A DNA stretch of 64,000 bases from Betaproteobacteria bacterium (GCA_016720925.1 JADKJR010000021.1:1-64000); one strand, 5' to 3'. Shown: positions 26,836-35,543, numbered from the stretch's first letter. The notes: generated by a model from the letters alone, not told the origin. Made by a program: numbers and translations.

Positions 26836-27891
26836 GTGAATAAATACAAAATTGCAGTAATCGCCGGTGACGGCATCGGCAAGGAAGTCGTCCCCGAAGG
26901 CATTCGGGTCCTCGAAGCCGCCGGCCGGAAATTCGATATCGGCTTTCAATTCGACGAAAAACCGTGGAGCTGCGATTACTACAGCGCGCACGGCAAGATG
27001 ATGCCCGACGATGGGCTCGGCGAAATCCGCCATCACGATGCGGTATATCTTGGCGCCGTCGGTTTCCCCACCGTACCGGATCACGTCTCGCTGTGGGGGC
27101 TGCTGATTCCCATCCGCCGCGAATTCCAGCTCTACGCAAACGTGCGGCCGGTGAGGCTGATGCCCGGCGTTCCATCGCCGCTTGCCAATCGCAAGCCGGG
27201 CGATATTGATTTCTGGGTGGTGCGGGAAAACAACGAGGGTGAATACTCATCGATCGGCGGGCGCATGTATGCGGGTACCGAGCACGAGATGTGCATGCAG
27301 CAAACCATTTTCACGCGGCGCGGGGTCGATCGCATTCTGAAGTATGCGTTTGAACTCGCGATGACGCGCGAGAAAAAGCATGTGACGTCCGCCACCAAAT
27401 CGAACGGCATCGCCATCACCATGCCGTACTGGGATGAACGCTTCAAGGAAATGGCGGCGAAATATCCGGCGGTTCGCACCTCGCAATATCACATCGATAT
27501 TCTCACCGCGCATTTTGTGCAGCACCCGGACTGGTTCGATGTCGTGGTGGGGTCCAATCTGTTCGGCGATATTCTGTCCGACCTCGGGCCGGCATGTACC
27601 GGCACCATCGGCATCGCGCCGTCAGCGAACCTGAATCCCGAGCGCGAATTCCCGTCCTGCTTCGAACCCGTGCACGGCAGCGCGCCGGATATCTACGGCA
27701 AGGGCATTGCGAACCCCATCGGCCAGATCTGGAGCGGCGCGATGATGCTTGAACATCTCGGCCACAAGGCCGCAGGAGATGCTATCGTGAAGGCCATTGA
27801 AGTGGTGCTGGTCGAGGGACCACGCACGCGTGACATGGGTGGCACCGCGAACACGCAGGATGTGGGCAAGGCAATTGCCGACGCGATTTGA
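26836..27891 (+). CDS. ttuC: Tartrate dehydrogenase / D-malate dehydrogenase family enzyme
   Basis: The product is 351 aa from GTG 26836, preceded by GGAG at 5-bp spacing. It is a beta-decarboxylating dehydrogenase of the isopropylmalate/isocitrate family with the TtuC/DmlA-specific WGLLIPIRREFQLYANVRPV and VRENNEGEYSSIGGRM segments. The catalytic lysine is in VTSATKSNG and the metal-binding aspartates in SNLFGDILSDLGP. It oxidises tartrate or D-malate with NAD and Mn2+. It heads an operon with a complete tripartite tricarboxylate transporter, which suggests uptake and breakdown of a tartrate- or malate-like acid. Confidence 0.88.
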   Translation: MNKYKIAVIAGDGIGKEVVPEGIRVLEAAGRKFDIGFQFDEKPWSCDYYSAHGKMMPDDGLGEIRHHDAVYLGAVGFPTVPDHVSLWGLLIPIRREFQLYANVRPVRLMPGVPSPLANRKPGDIDFWVVRENNEGEYSSIGGRMYAGTEHEMCMQQTIFTRRGVDRILKYAFELAMTREKKHVTSATKSNGIAITMPYWDERFKEMAAKYPAVRTSQYHIDILTAHFVQHPDWFDVVVGSNLFGDILSDLGPACTGTIGIAPSANLNPEREFPSCFEPVHGSAPDIYGKGIANPIGQIWSGAMMLEHLGHKAAGDAIVKAIEVVLVEGPRTRDMGGTANTQDVGKAIADAI

Positions 27892-27929
27892 ATTTTTGTT
27901 ATTTACCGTGAATAAACTCGGAGGAAAAT

Positions 27930-28883
27930 ATGAAACGCATCATCACTGGAGTGCTGGTTGCATCATTTGCATGTTTGTCGGGAATGGCTGTCGCACAATC
28001 GACTTACCCTGACAAGCCGGTACGCTACATTGTTCCGTTTGCCCCCGGAGGCGAATCGGACATTGGTGCCCGGCTCCAAGGGCTCATATACAAACGGAAA
28101 TTTGGCCAGGACCTGATCGTGGAATCGAAGCCGGGTGCGGGCGGCGCATTGGCCTGGTCGCAGACCAACACCTTTCCAGGTGACGGTTACACGCTGATGA
28201 GCACCAATCTGCCGCACCTTGTACTGCAGCCGATGGAAGGCACTGTTCAGTACAAGACCGATGACATTAATAATGTCTATTTTTACCATTACACACCTGA
28301 CGCGATTGTGGTCAGGAGCGAGTCACCGTTCAAGACCTACAAAGACCTCGTTGCCGCCGCGAAGGCGAAGCCAGGCGTTGTTTCCATCGCAGGCTCCGGC
28401 ACCAATTCGGCCAATCATGTCGCGACCGAGCGATGGAATGCCGCCGCCGGTATCACGACCAACTACGTGCCCTACAAAGGAACCGGGGACCTGGTGGCAT
28501 CGCTCCTGGGCGGTCACGTCGACATGGCCATGTCGTATGTGACGCTGGCGATATCCCAGAAGGGCAAGACGCGCATGCTGGCGATCGCCACCGAGAAACG
28601 CCATCCGCAATTCCCCGATGTGCCCACCTTCAGGGAACTGGGTATCGACTGGGTGGACGGAGCGTATCGCGGCATTGCCTTGCCGAAGTCGGCAACGCCG
28701 GAAATGCGCAAGAAAGTGTCCGACATGTTCAGCGAAATCAATCGTGATCCCGAATTTCGCCAGCGCATGGCCGACGGAGGCTTTGAACTGACGGACATCA
28801 CCCACGACAAGATGCCGGCGTTCATGGCGGAGCGCACCAAGGTCTACACCGAGGTGGCAAAACGGATGGGGCTGGTGAAGTAG
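27930..28883 (+). CDS. Tripartite tricarboxylate transporter substrate-binding protein (Bug/TctC family)
   Basis: The 317-aa periplasmic protein has a signal peptide (MKRIITGVLVASFACLSGMAVAQ) and the Bug-family start TYPDKPVRYIVPFAPGGESDIGARL. A perfect GGAGG lies before ATG 27930. Bug proteins bind carboxylates such as tartrate, citrate or aromatic acids and deliver them to TctAB. Position directly after the dehydrogenase and before tctB/tctA makes tartrate or D-malate the most likely ligand; this is inference from context. A 15-bp tandem duplication follows its stop. Confidence 0.93.
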   Translation: MKRIITGVLVASFACLSGMAVAQSTYPDKPVRYIVPFAPGGESDIGARLQGLIYKRKFGQDLIVESKPGAGGALAWSQTNTFPGDGYTLMSTNLPHLVLQPMEGTVQYKTDDINNVYFYHYTPDAIVVRSESPFKTYKDLVAAAKAKPGVVSIAGSGTNSANHVATERWNAAAGITTNYVPYKGTGDLVASLLGGHVDMAMSYVTLAISQKGKTRMLAIATEKRHPQFPDVPTFRELGIDWVDGAYRGIALPKSATPEMRKKVSDMFSEINRDPEFRQRMADGGFELTDITHDKMPAFMAERTKVYTEVAKRMGLVK

Positions 28884-28885
28884 GC

Positions 28886-28915
28886 GAAGGGGCTATTCAC
28901 GAAGGGGCTACTCAT
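28886..28915 (+). repeat. Two-copy 15-bp tandem repeat
   Basis: GAAGGGGCTATTCAC is followed directly by GAAGGGGCTACTCAT (13 of 15 identical) just after the TctC-type gene stop. It is probably a small slippage duplication. Confidence 0.6.
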
Positions 28916-29069
28916 GGGCCCGGCGAGCCGCGTGTTCCTGGCAATATGCCCGAAAATACGATGCCGCATCAAGCTGGATGCAGGCATGGCCGGCTGAGTA
29001 TCATGAATGCGGACAGCTCATGTAGAATTGTCCGCATAATAAATCGATCGCAAAATCGGAGGAGAGGCT

Positions 29070-29531
29070 GTGAAACTGAGGAATCCCAAAGACTTCTGGT
29101 CCGGAGTCATGTTCGCGGCAATCGGTTTTGCCTTCGCGATCATCGTCAAAGTATTTGAATATCCGATGGGTACTGGCAGCCGAATGGGGCCGGGTTACTT
29201 CCCGTACGTGCTTGGTATCCTCATGGGCATCCTGGGGATTGTCATCATTGTCCAGGCATGGGTTTCCGAGGGGCATCGCGTCGCGAAGTTCGCATGGCGG
29301 CCATTGTTCTGGGTCCTCGCTGCGTTCGTCATCTTCGGGTTGATCGCCAAATGGGCGGGCCTGGTGATTGCTATTGTCGTGCTGGTGGTAATTTCATCGT
29401 ATGGCGGGCACGAACACAGATGGAAGGAAGCGGCAATTTCCAGTGTTGTCCTGGCTGCCGGATCGGTGGCGATTTTCGTGTACGGCCTGAAATTGCCGTT
29501 CCCGATATGGCCCGCATTTATTTCCGGATAA
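29070..29531 (+). CDS. tctB: Tripartite tricarboxylate transporter TctB family protein
   Basis: The 153-aa protein has four membrane helices and the family pattern DFWSGVMFAAIGFAFA...GTGSRMGPGYFPYVLGILMG. GTG 29070 follows a strong GGAGGAGAGG site. It is the small membrane subunit of the secondary transporter. It sits 186 bp after the binding protein gene and 9 bp before tctA. Confidence 0.93.
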   Translation: MKLRNPKDFWSGVMFAAIGFAFAIIVKVFEYPMGTGSRMGPGYFPYVLGILMGILGIVIIVQAWVSEGHRVAKFAWRPLFWVLAAFVIFGLIAKWAGLVIAIVVLVVISSYGGHEHRWKEAAISSVVLAAGSVAIFVYGLKLPFPIWPAFISG

Positions 29532-29540
29532 GGGGACGAC

Positions 29541-31046
29541 ATGGACCAGCTACTTGCAAACCTTGCGCTCGGTTTCGGTGTCGCACTCACATTCAACAAT
29601 CTGCTCTATTGCCTGATCGGCTGCCTGCTGGGCACGCTGATTGGCGTGCTGCCCGGTATCGGCCCGGTCGCCACCATCGCCATGCTGCTGCCCGCAACGT
29701 TCACGCTGCCGCCCGAGTCGGCGCTGATCATGCTGGCGGGCATTTACTACGGCGCGCAGTACGGCGGCTCAACCACGGCGATTTTGATCAACATCCCGGG
29801 CGAGTCTTCGTCGGTGGTGACGGCGCTGGATGGTTACCAGATGGCACGACAGGGGCGCGCCGGGCCAGCGTTGGCGACGGCGGCGTTAGCCTCATTTTTC
29901 GCCGGGTCGGTGGCGACACTTCTGCTCGCAGCGGCGGCGCCGCCTTTGGCACAGATCGCCTTCAAGTTTGGACCTGCCGAATATTTCTCGCTGATGGTGC
30001 TGGGCCTGATTGCCGCGGTGGTGCTCGCGCATGGCTCGGTGCTGAAGGCGATCGCTATGATCGTTTTGGGGCTGTTGCTGGGGCTGATCGGCACCGACGT
30101 CAACTCGGGGATGGCGCGCTTCAGCTTCGGCGTTCCCGAACTCACCGACGGCATCGGCTTCGTTTCCGTGGCGATGGGTGTGTTCGGGCTGGCGGAGATC
30201 ATGAAGAATCTCGAGCAAGGCGAGGAACGCGAAGTTTTTCTCAAGAAAGTGACGCATTTGTGGCCCACCAAGCAGGACATAAAGGACGCGTGGGCCGCGG
30301 TATTGCGCGGTACGGCGCTGGGTTCACTATTGGGCATCTTGCCCGGCGGCGGAGCGGTTCTTTCGTCGTTCGCGGCGTATACGCTCGAAAAGAAGTTCGC
30401 CAAGGATTCCTCTAGGTTTGGCAAGGGCGATATCCGCGGCGTGGCCGCGCCCGAAGCGGCCAACAATGCCGCCGCGCAGACTTCATTCATACCCCTGCTG
30501 ACCCTCGGCATTCCACCCAATCCGGTGATGGCGCTGATGGTGGGTGCCATGATCATCCAGGGTATCCAGCCTGGCCCGCAGGTCATGACGGAACGTCCGC
30601 AACTGTTCTGGGGAATGATCGCCAGCATGTGGATTGGAAATCTGTTGCTGGTGGTGCTGAATCTTCCGCTGATCGGTATGTGGATCAAGCTGCTGACCGT
30701 GCCCTATCGTCTGCTGTACCCGGCGATTCTGGTGTTCTGCGGAATTGGCGTCTATTCGCTGTCCAACAGTCCGTTCGATGTGGTCATTACCGCCATATTC
30801 GGGTTTATCGGTTATTTGTTTGTCAAACTCGAATGCGAACCCGCGCCGTTATTGTTGGGCTTCATTCTCGGGCCGATGATGGAAGAAAACCTGCGGCGGG
30901 CGATGTTGCTGTCGCGCGGTGATCCGATGACGTTCCTGAACCGGCCGTTGTCGGCGACGCTGCTTGGCATTTCACTGCTGCTTCTAATCATCATCATGTT
31001 GCCGGCGATCAGAAAGAGGCGCGAGGAAGCGTTTGTGGAAGATTAG
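29541..31046 (+). CDS. tctA: Tripartite tricarboxylate transporter permease TctA
   Basis: The 501-aa large permease has 11-12 helices and the conserved motifs GTLIGVLPGIGPVATIAMLLP (about 27-47), YYGAQYGGSTTAILINIPGE (about 70-90) and GILPGGGAVLSSF in the second half. It couples carboxylate uptake to ion gradients with TctB and the periplasmic binding protein. It is the last gene of the ttuC-tctC-tctB-tctA set and is followed by a strong terminator. Confidence 0.96.
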   Translation: MDQLLANLALGFGVALTFNNLLYCLIGCLLGTLIGVLPGIGPVATIAMLLPATFTLPPESALIMLAGIYYGAQYGGSTTAILINIPGESSSVVTALDGYQMARQGRAGPALATAALASFFAGSVATLLLAAAAPPLAQIAFKFGPAEYFSLMVLGLIAAVVLAHGSVLKAIAMIVLGLLLGLIGTDVNSGMARFSFGVPELTDGIGFVSVAMGVFGLAEIMKNLEQGEEREVFLKKVTHLWPTKQDIKDAWAAVLRGTALGSLLGILPGGGAVLSSFAAYTLEKKFAKDSSRFGKGDIRGVAAPEAANNAAAQTSFIPLLTLGIPPNPVMALMVGAMIIQGIQPGPQVMTERPQLFWGMIASMWIGNLLLVVLNLPLIGMWIKLLTVPYRLLYPAILVFCGIGVYSLSNSPFDVVITAIFGFIGYLFVKLECEPAPLLLGFILGPMMEENLRRAMLLSRGDPMTFLNRPLSATLLGISLLLLIIIMLPAIRKRREEAFVED

Positions 31047-31060
31047 TTTCTTTCATCGAG

Positions 31061-31093
31061 TAAAAAGCCCCGCCGCGTGCGGGGCTTTTTTCT
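31061..31093 (+). terminator. Rho-independent terminator after tctA
   Basis: AAAAAGCCCCGC, short loop, GCGGGGCTTTTTT: a 12-bp stem including A/T pairs, with the T run downstream. It starts 15 bp after the tctA stop and is symmetrical enough to act from both sides. Confidence 0.93.
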
Positions 31094-31152
31094 GCGTCAT
31101 CCGCCGCGGTCACCGTGCCGTAAAATAGTTTCGATATTCTGCGATCCAGCCA

Positions 31153-31329
31153 ATGAGTGAACCTATTTCCTTTGTCCCATTACCACCACGCAAGCCCGAG
31201 CCGCATGAGTGTTGCGGGACAGGCTGCATTCCCTGCGTCATGGATATCTACGAGGAAGAGTTGTTCGATTATGAAAAAGCGTTGAAAGTATTGGCGTCTG
31301 TCGAATCTCCGTTCGTAGCGCCCGTTTAG
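31153..31329 (+). CDS. Oxidoreductase-like domain protein, 58 aa
   Basis: ATG 31153 opens a 58-codon gene reading PRKPEPHECCGTGCIPCVMDIYEEELFDYE in its middle. The C-C-G-x-G-C-x-P-C-V-x-D-x-Y-x-E-E-L pattern is that of the oxidoreductase-like (Oxidored-like) family, found as short proteins in proteobacteria and at the N-terminus of larger eukaryotic ones. Four cysteines suggest metal binding. Function is unknown. Its stop overlaps the end of the convergent dehalogenase remnant by 4 bp. Confidence 0.8.
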   Translation: MSEPISFVPLPPRKPEPHECCGTGCIPCVMDIYEEELFDYEKALKVLASVESPFVAPV

Positions 31330-31550
31330 CCAATGCGCCGGCCGGCAAGGAAATCCGGCAATTCGTTCTGAGCGACCAGCACATGGTCTGGCGCCACGCC
31401 AATTTCCTCATGCGGTGCGTTGTTGCGATTCACCCAGAACGCCGTGAAACTTAAAGCCGCGGCACCAGCCGCGTCCCCGCTCAGGACGTTTTCCAGCATC
31501 GTATCCATTTGGTTGTATGCATCGAAGACCCGCGCATCGAGGCGAGCCAT
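31326..31550 (-). pseudogene. Probable internally deleted remnant of a type II haloacid dehalogenase (HAD family)
   Basis: The 74-codon frame ends with a good match to the C-terminus of L-2-haloacid dehalogenases: SGDAAGAAALSFTAFWVNRNNAPHEE, then GVAPDHVL and ELPDFL. In family members this follows a NxWDxxGA motif. The first residues (LDARVFDAY) resemble the family's N-terminal FDAYGTL motif. A full enzyme is about 220-240 aa, so about 150 residues appear to be missing between the two parts. Reading it as an intact short gene is less likely. It lies divergent to the GGT gene. Confidence 0.5.
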
Positions 31551-31642
31551 GGTCAGTGCCTTTCGTTGAGGTTTATCATGTTGGCGCGCTTTCCAATGCG
31601 GCAGAATGCCAGCGTCCCCACATCAAACGTTTACGGAACTCA

Positions 31643-33253
31643 ATGTCTTCTCCATTCAATTACGATTTTCCCTACACCTCGCAACGCATGCCGGTGATGG
31701 CTAAGAACATGGTCGCGACTTCACAGCCACTCGCCGCGCAAGCGGGTCTGCAGATGATGCGGATGGGTGGCAATGCGGTCGATGCCGCCATCGCGGCGGC
31801 GATTGCATTGACGGTGGTTGAACCCACCAGCAATGGCATTGGCTCGGACGGGTTTTGTATTCTGTGGGATGGCAAGGCGTTGCATGGCTTGAATGCATCG
31901 GGCCGTTCTCCAGCGGGGTGGACACCGGAATATTTTTCAGCGAAATATCCCGCACTTTCGACGATTCCCGTGCGCGGCTGGGACAGCGTCACTGTCCCGG
32001 GTGCGGTTTCCCAATGGGTGGAGCTATCGCGGAAATTCGGCAAATTACCATTCGAGGCGCTGTTCGCGCCGGCGATTGGTTACGCGCGTGATGGCTACAT
32101 GGTGTCGCCGATCACGGCGGTCAGCTGGGCGCGGCAGGCGGAAATGTTGAAGGAGCAGCCGGATTTCGTGCGTGATTTCACGCCTCAGGGGCGCGCGCCG
32201 AAGCCGGGGGAGAAATGGATATTGCGTGGTCAGGCGGAAACGCTTGAAGCAATCGCGGCCAGCAACGGGGAATCGTTTTATAACGGCGATCTGGCGTCGA
32301 AGATTGCCGCGCATGCGCGCGCCGGCGGGGGGGCGCTGTCTGAAGCGGATCTTGCCTCCCATCGCTGCGATTGGGTCGGTACCATTCACATGGATTATCG
32401 CGATGTCCGCCTGCACGAAATTCCGCCCAATGGCCAGGGGCTCGCGGCATTGCTGGCGCTGGGAATGCTGGAGCACTTCGACCTGGCGAGTTATCCGGTC
32501 GATTCCGCCGACAGCGTGCATCTTCAACTGGAAGCGATGAAGCTCGCATTCGCCGATGCGCATCGCTACGTCGCGGATTCGGCGTTCATGGATATTCCGG
32601 TCGCGTCGCTGCTTGACCGGAAATATCTGGCGGAGCGCGCAAAGCTGATTCGCCGCGATGTGGCAAATGCACCGGCTTTCGGCATTCCCCGACATGGGGG
32701 CACCGTTTACCTCACGACAGCAGATGCAAGCGGCATGATGGTGAGTTTCATCCAGTCGAACTACATGGGTTTTGGTTCCGGTGTCGTGGTGCCGGGCACC
32801 GGCATCTCGATGCAGAATCGCGGCCATGGATTTTCTTTGGCACCCGGCCACCCAAATCAGGTTGCCCCGAACAAGCGGCCATTCCAGACCATCATTCCGG
32901 GCTTCTTGACCGACAGGCAAAATAATCCCTTGATGAGTTTCGGCGTGATGGGCGGCCACATGCAACCGCAGGGCCACGCGCAGATGGTGATTCGCATGAT
33001 CGACTATCAGCAAAATCCACAAGCTGCCAGCGATGCGCCGCGCTGGATCGTGAACGCGGATTTCTCAATCGGTCTGGAGCCCGGTTTCAATCCGCAGACC
33101 GTAGAGGCATTGGCGAAACGCGGGCACAAAATTGCCGCGGCGGAGGCTGTCAATTTCGCCTTTGGCGGCGCCCAATTGATCTGGCGTTCTGGTGATGACG
33201 GCTATGTCGCGGGAAGCGATCATCGCAAGGATGGTTTGGCGGTCGGGTACTAA
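31643..33253 (+). CDS. Gamma-glutamyltransferase family protein
   Basis: The product is 536 aa from ATG 31643; the frame extends upstream to 31517 without conservation. It is an Ntn hydrolase that self-cleaves before a threonine: T354 in RHGGTVYLTTADASG starts the small subunit. Other family blocks are GGNAVDAAIAAAIALTVVEP, PPNGQGLAALLALGML and SFGVMGGHMQPQGHAQ. No signal peptide is visible, so it is probably cytoplasmic, unlike E. coli Ggt. This clade includes enzymes acting on glutathione conjugates or cephalosporin side chains; the true substrate is unknown. A palindromic repeat starts at its stop codon. Confidence 0.92.
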   Translation: MSSPFNYDFPYTSQRMPVMAKNMVATSQPLAAQAGLQMMRMGGNAVDAAIAAAIALTVVEPTSNGIGSDGFCILWDGKALHGLNASGRSPAGWTPEYFSAKYPALSTIPVRGWDSVTVPGAVSQWVELSRKFGKLPFEALFAPAIGYARDGYMVSPITAVSWARQAEMLKEQPDFVRDFTPQGRAPKPGEKWILRGQAETLEAIAASNGESFYNGDLASKIAAHARAGGGALSEADLASHRCDWVGTIHMDYRDVRLHEIPPNGQGLAALLALGMLEHFDLASYPVDSADSVHLQLEAMKLAFADAHRYVADSAFMDIPVASLLDRKYLAERAKLIRRDVANAPAFGIPRHGGTVYLTTADASGMMVSFIQSNYMGFGSGVVVPGTGISMQNRGHGFSLAPGHPNQVAPNKRPFQTIIPGFLTDRQNNPLMSFGVMGGHMQPQGHAQMVIRMIDYQQNPQAASDAPRWIVNADFSIGLEPGFNPQTVEALAKRGHKIAAAEAVNFAFGGAQLIWRSGDDGYVAGSDHRKDGLAVGY

Positions 33254-33320
33254 ACTCAAGCGCTGGCGGGGTTTGCAGGCCGAAAACAGCCTGAGAGGCG
33301 CGCCAGTGCGCGCGGGTTGG
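33252..33320 (+). repeat. Dispersed ~70-bp palindromic repeat, copy 5
   Basis: The left arm AAACTCAAGCGCTGGCG is a perfect consensus; the core is GCAGGCCGAAAACAGCCTGA; the right arm CGCGCCAGTGCGCGCGGGTT is partly altered. It overlaps the last base of the GGT stop codon, in the convergent junction with the oxygenase gene. Confidence 0.8.
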
Positions 33321-33352
33321 GCGGAACGCATTCCGAGAGCTCAGCGGGGTTT

Positions 33353-33452
33353 CGATCCGCACGCGGATCGCCCGCGAGACGGCTACCCCATGCAGGGGGT
33401 AGCGCGACCTGCAAGGTTGCGGACCCGATATCGCTTACCGGAATCGGGGTCC
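33353..33452. other. Four consecutive hairpins in the ggt/oxygenase junction
   Basis: In 100 bp there are four adjacent inverted repeats. They are CGATCCGC/GCGGATCG (33353-33370), GCTACCCC/GGGGTAGC (33382-33403), CGCGACCT/AGGTTGCG (33403-33421, one G-T pair) and GGACCCGAT/ATCGGGGTCC (33421-33452, one bulge). The last covers the 3' end of the oxygenase gene and may terminate it, although no T run follows. The array does not fit a tRNA cloverleaf. Confidence 0.55.
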
Positions 33453-34010
33453 GTGCGCCCAGACAATGAGAGAGTGACGTGCACCCCGGGTGATGGTTGT
33501 GACCTTGTGCGAAACGTATGATGGAAAAATCACCACGTCGCCGATGTCACGGTGCATTTCGCGAATCTGGCCCGGGATGGTTAGCGCACCACCATCAAAC
33601 GTTGCGGGCGATGAAAGCAATGCCGTCAGCGTCAGCTTGCGGGTGCCCGTGCGGCCGCCTCCACAATCGACGTGCCAGGCAACGCGGTTGCCGCGCCGGT
33701 AGTGAATCAGTTTGAAATCTTCAAGTGACGCGGAGATATCGAAATCGAATGCCGCCGCCGCTTCGCTGAGCAATCCCGACACGCGTTCGGTGAGCCAAGA
33801 AGGCGCGGAATCCGGCGGTATCCAGCAGACCAGACTGGCACCGCGTACTTCGCCGGATTCACGGAATTGATCGGTGCGGCGCTCGCGATTTTCCGCGAGC
33901 GCGATGATCTCCTGGCATTCCGAAATACTGAAAGCGCGGTGAATCCGCACCACGTCGGTGGCGTTAAGCGCAGGTTCACCACGGGCCTTTTTTGCAGGCA
34001 GTTTTCCCAC
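33435..34010 (-). CDS. 2-oxoglutarate/Fe(II)-dependent oxygenase
   Basis: The 191-aa product has the complete prolyl-4-hydroxylase-type iron site: H113 and D115 (AWHVDCGGG), H168 (FPSYVSHKV) and the oxoglutarate-binding R178 (RGARHSLIVW). It probably hydroxylates a protein side chain or small molecule. The PKHD/2OG-FeII_Oxy_3 type is close to this length. GTG 34010 is 10 bp after the stop of the upstream gene; the ribosome site is weak, which fits coupled translation. Confidence 0.88.
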   Translation of the reverse strand: MGKLPAKKARGEPALNATDVVRIHRAFSISECQEIIALAENRERRTDQFRESGEVRGASLVCWIPPDSAPSWLTERVSGLLSEAAAAFDFDISASLEDFKLIHYRRGNRVAWHVDCGGGRTGTRKLTLTALLSSPATFDGGALTIPGQIREMHRDIGDVVIFPSYVSHKVTTITRGARHSLIVWAHGPRFR

Positions 34011-34022
34011 GGAATGCGCGGG

Positions 34023-34433
34023 CTATTTGATGCCGGTTTTCCGTGGCTTTGCCTTGGCGGGTGCCGCGCCAGACTCGATGGTGGCAGGGACCACAAACCA
34101 GTCGTAAGCGTCGGCAAGCCATGCCTTGTAATTTTTCTTCACCAGTTGCTCGGCCTCGCCAAGCGTTTTGCATTTCCGGTCCTCGGTGTCGCTGAAATCG
34201 AGAATGGCCGAAGTGAAGTGTCCCGCGACACCAGGAATCGTTTTCGACATGCCGGCGCCAATGCGGATGAATCTTGCGCCGGTACCTTCAGGGTTGATAC
34301 CATCGTCGCAAAGATGTGTCGTGACCTGCATGGAACTCATGGCGGTCGAGGATTCCGCCAGCAGGCGCTTGTCGCCGACGCGTGGTGCAATTAATTTGAA
34401 CGCGAAATACATGGTGCGAACAGGTTTGGCCAT
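34023..34433 (-). CDS. Conserved hypothetical protein, 136 aa
   Basis: ATG 34433 is preceded by GGAG at 7 bp, better than the upstream start at 34478. The product is soluble, with a mixed alpha/beta pattern (MYFAFKLIAPRVGDKRLLAE, HFTSAILDFSDTEDRKCKTLGEAEQLV) and a basic Ala/Lys/Pro tail. I do not recognise the family. It is translationally close to the 2OG oxygenase gene, so the two probably form an operon; a substrate or partner role for the oxygenase is only a guess. Confidence 0.6.
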   Translation of the reverse strand: MAKPVRTMYFAFKLIAPRVGDKRLLAESSTAMSSMQVTTHLCDDGINPEGTGARFIRIGAGMSKTIPGVAGHFTSAILDFSDTEDRKCKTLGEAEQLVKKNYKAWLADAYDWFVVPATIESGAAPAKAKPRKTGIK

Positions 34434-34553
34434 TTCTTGTCTCCGTTCCATGGGAATAAATTGCGATGGAATTCGCAATGTATATTAGCCAAGCCGCCGC
34501 ATGAAAAGCAATACAATTCAGGCACTGTGCGAACCGCACGTGGAGGATCGGAA

Positions 34554-35543
34554 ATGGACGCGCGCAGGAGGACATTGGTTACGGCGGGTGCCGGCGCGCT
34601 GCTGGGTGCGGCATGGCCGGCGGTTGCAGTTGTAAAGTCTTCCAAGCCCTTGTTCGTGTTGATTGATATCGACACGCCAGGTGCGAGAAACGCGTATGGC
34701 AAGTTTCTGGCCGCGATAGAACGCCGCTTTGTCACCGCGAAGGTTTTGCCGGAATCGCGATTCGTGACGTCAAAGCGGCCGGAGGATGAAGAAAGTGTCC
34801 GGCGTTTGCGGGACGATTTGACTGCGCTTCGTCCGCGCATAATTATTTGTGCCAATGCGGGATTTGCCACGATCGTGCGACCTTTCGATTTGGGTGTGCC
34901 GATACTGTTTTTCTCCGCGGATGATCCGGTGGTCGATGGCTTGACTGATTCCCTGATACGTCCTGGCAAAGGCATGACAGGATTTACACTCGGTGCGGGC
35001 AGCGCGCTGAAACGGCAGGAAATGCTGCTGAGGTTTGCGCCACATTGTCGCGTGATGGGCCAAATTGTCAGTCCAGAGTATGTCGATGAGGGATTGCAGC
35101 GTTCATCGGTCGCATCGGCGAAACCATGGAAGCATGTTGAACAGCGCAGATTCACGTGTGATACGCCCTCGGAACTTGCCGCCATCCTGCGGCGGGCGGA
35201 TGCGCGTGAGGCCGATGCATGGGACATCGCCTATGCAGGAGTGCCCTATCGATATGCCGATGAAACCGTGCAGCAATTCAATCAATTGCGGCGGCCGGTG
35301 ATGTACCCGCGATTGCGCCATGTCCATCTGGGCGGAATGGCGGCATACGAGCCAAGGATCGATGACGTGTGGGACGTTTGGGCGGCGCAGGCGGATTCGC
35401 TGCTTCAAGGTGTGGCCATTGAAGACATTCCTGTCGTGCAGGGCACGAGATACAGTTTTGGCCTCAATCTCAAATCCTGCCGGCGCATCGGCATTGAGCC
35501 GCCGAAGTCGATATTGAAGATCGCCGACGTGGTGATCGAATGA
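34554..35543 (+). CDS. Periplasmic ABC-type substrate-binding protein (ABC_sub_bind-like) linked to a sensor kinase
   Basis: The product is 329 aa from ATG 34554 (GGAGG upstream). It has a twin-arginine-like signal (MDARRRTLVTAGAGALLGAA). The fold resembles the ABC_sub_bind group of periplasmic binding proteins, with segments such as DDLTALRPRIIICANAGFATIV and GVPILFFSADDPVVDGL and the late GLNLKSCRRIGIEPPKSILKIAD. No permease or ATPase lies nearby. Its stop overlaps the start of the sensor kinase by 4 nt. By analogy with TorT-TorS and LuxP-LuxQ, it probably presents a ligand to that kinase rather than to a transporter. Confidence 0.78.
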   Translation: MDARRRTLVTAGAGALLGAAWPAVAVVKSSKPLFVLIDIDTPGARNAYGKFLAAIERRFVTAKVLPESRFVTSKRPEDEESVRRLRDDLTALRPRIIICANAGFATIVRPFDLGVPILFFSADDPVVDGLTDSLIRPGKGMTGFTLGAGSALKRQEMLLRFAPHCRVMGQIVSPEYVDEGLQRSSVASAKPWKHVEQRRFTCDTPSELAAILRRADAREADAWDIAYAGVPYRYADETVQQFNQLRRPVMYPRLRHVHLGGMAAYEPRIDDVWDVWAAQADSLLQGVAIEDIPVVQGTRYSFGLNLKSCRRIGIEPPKSILKIADVVIE

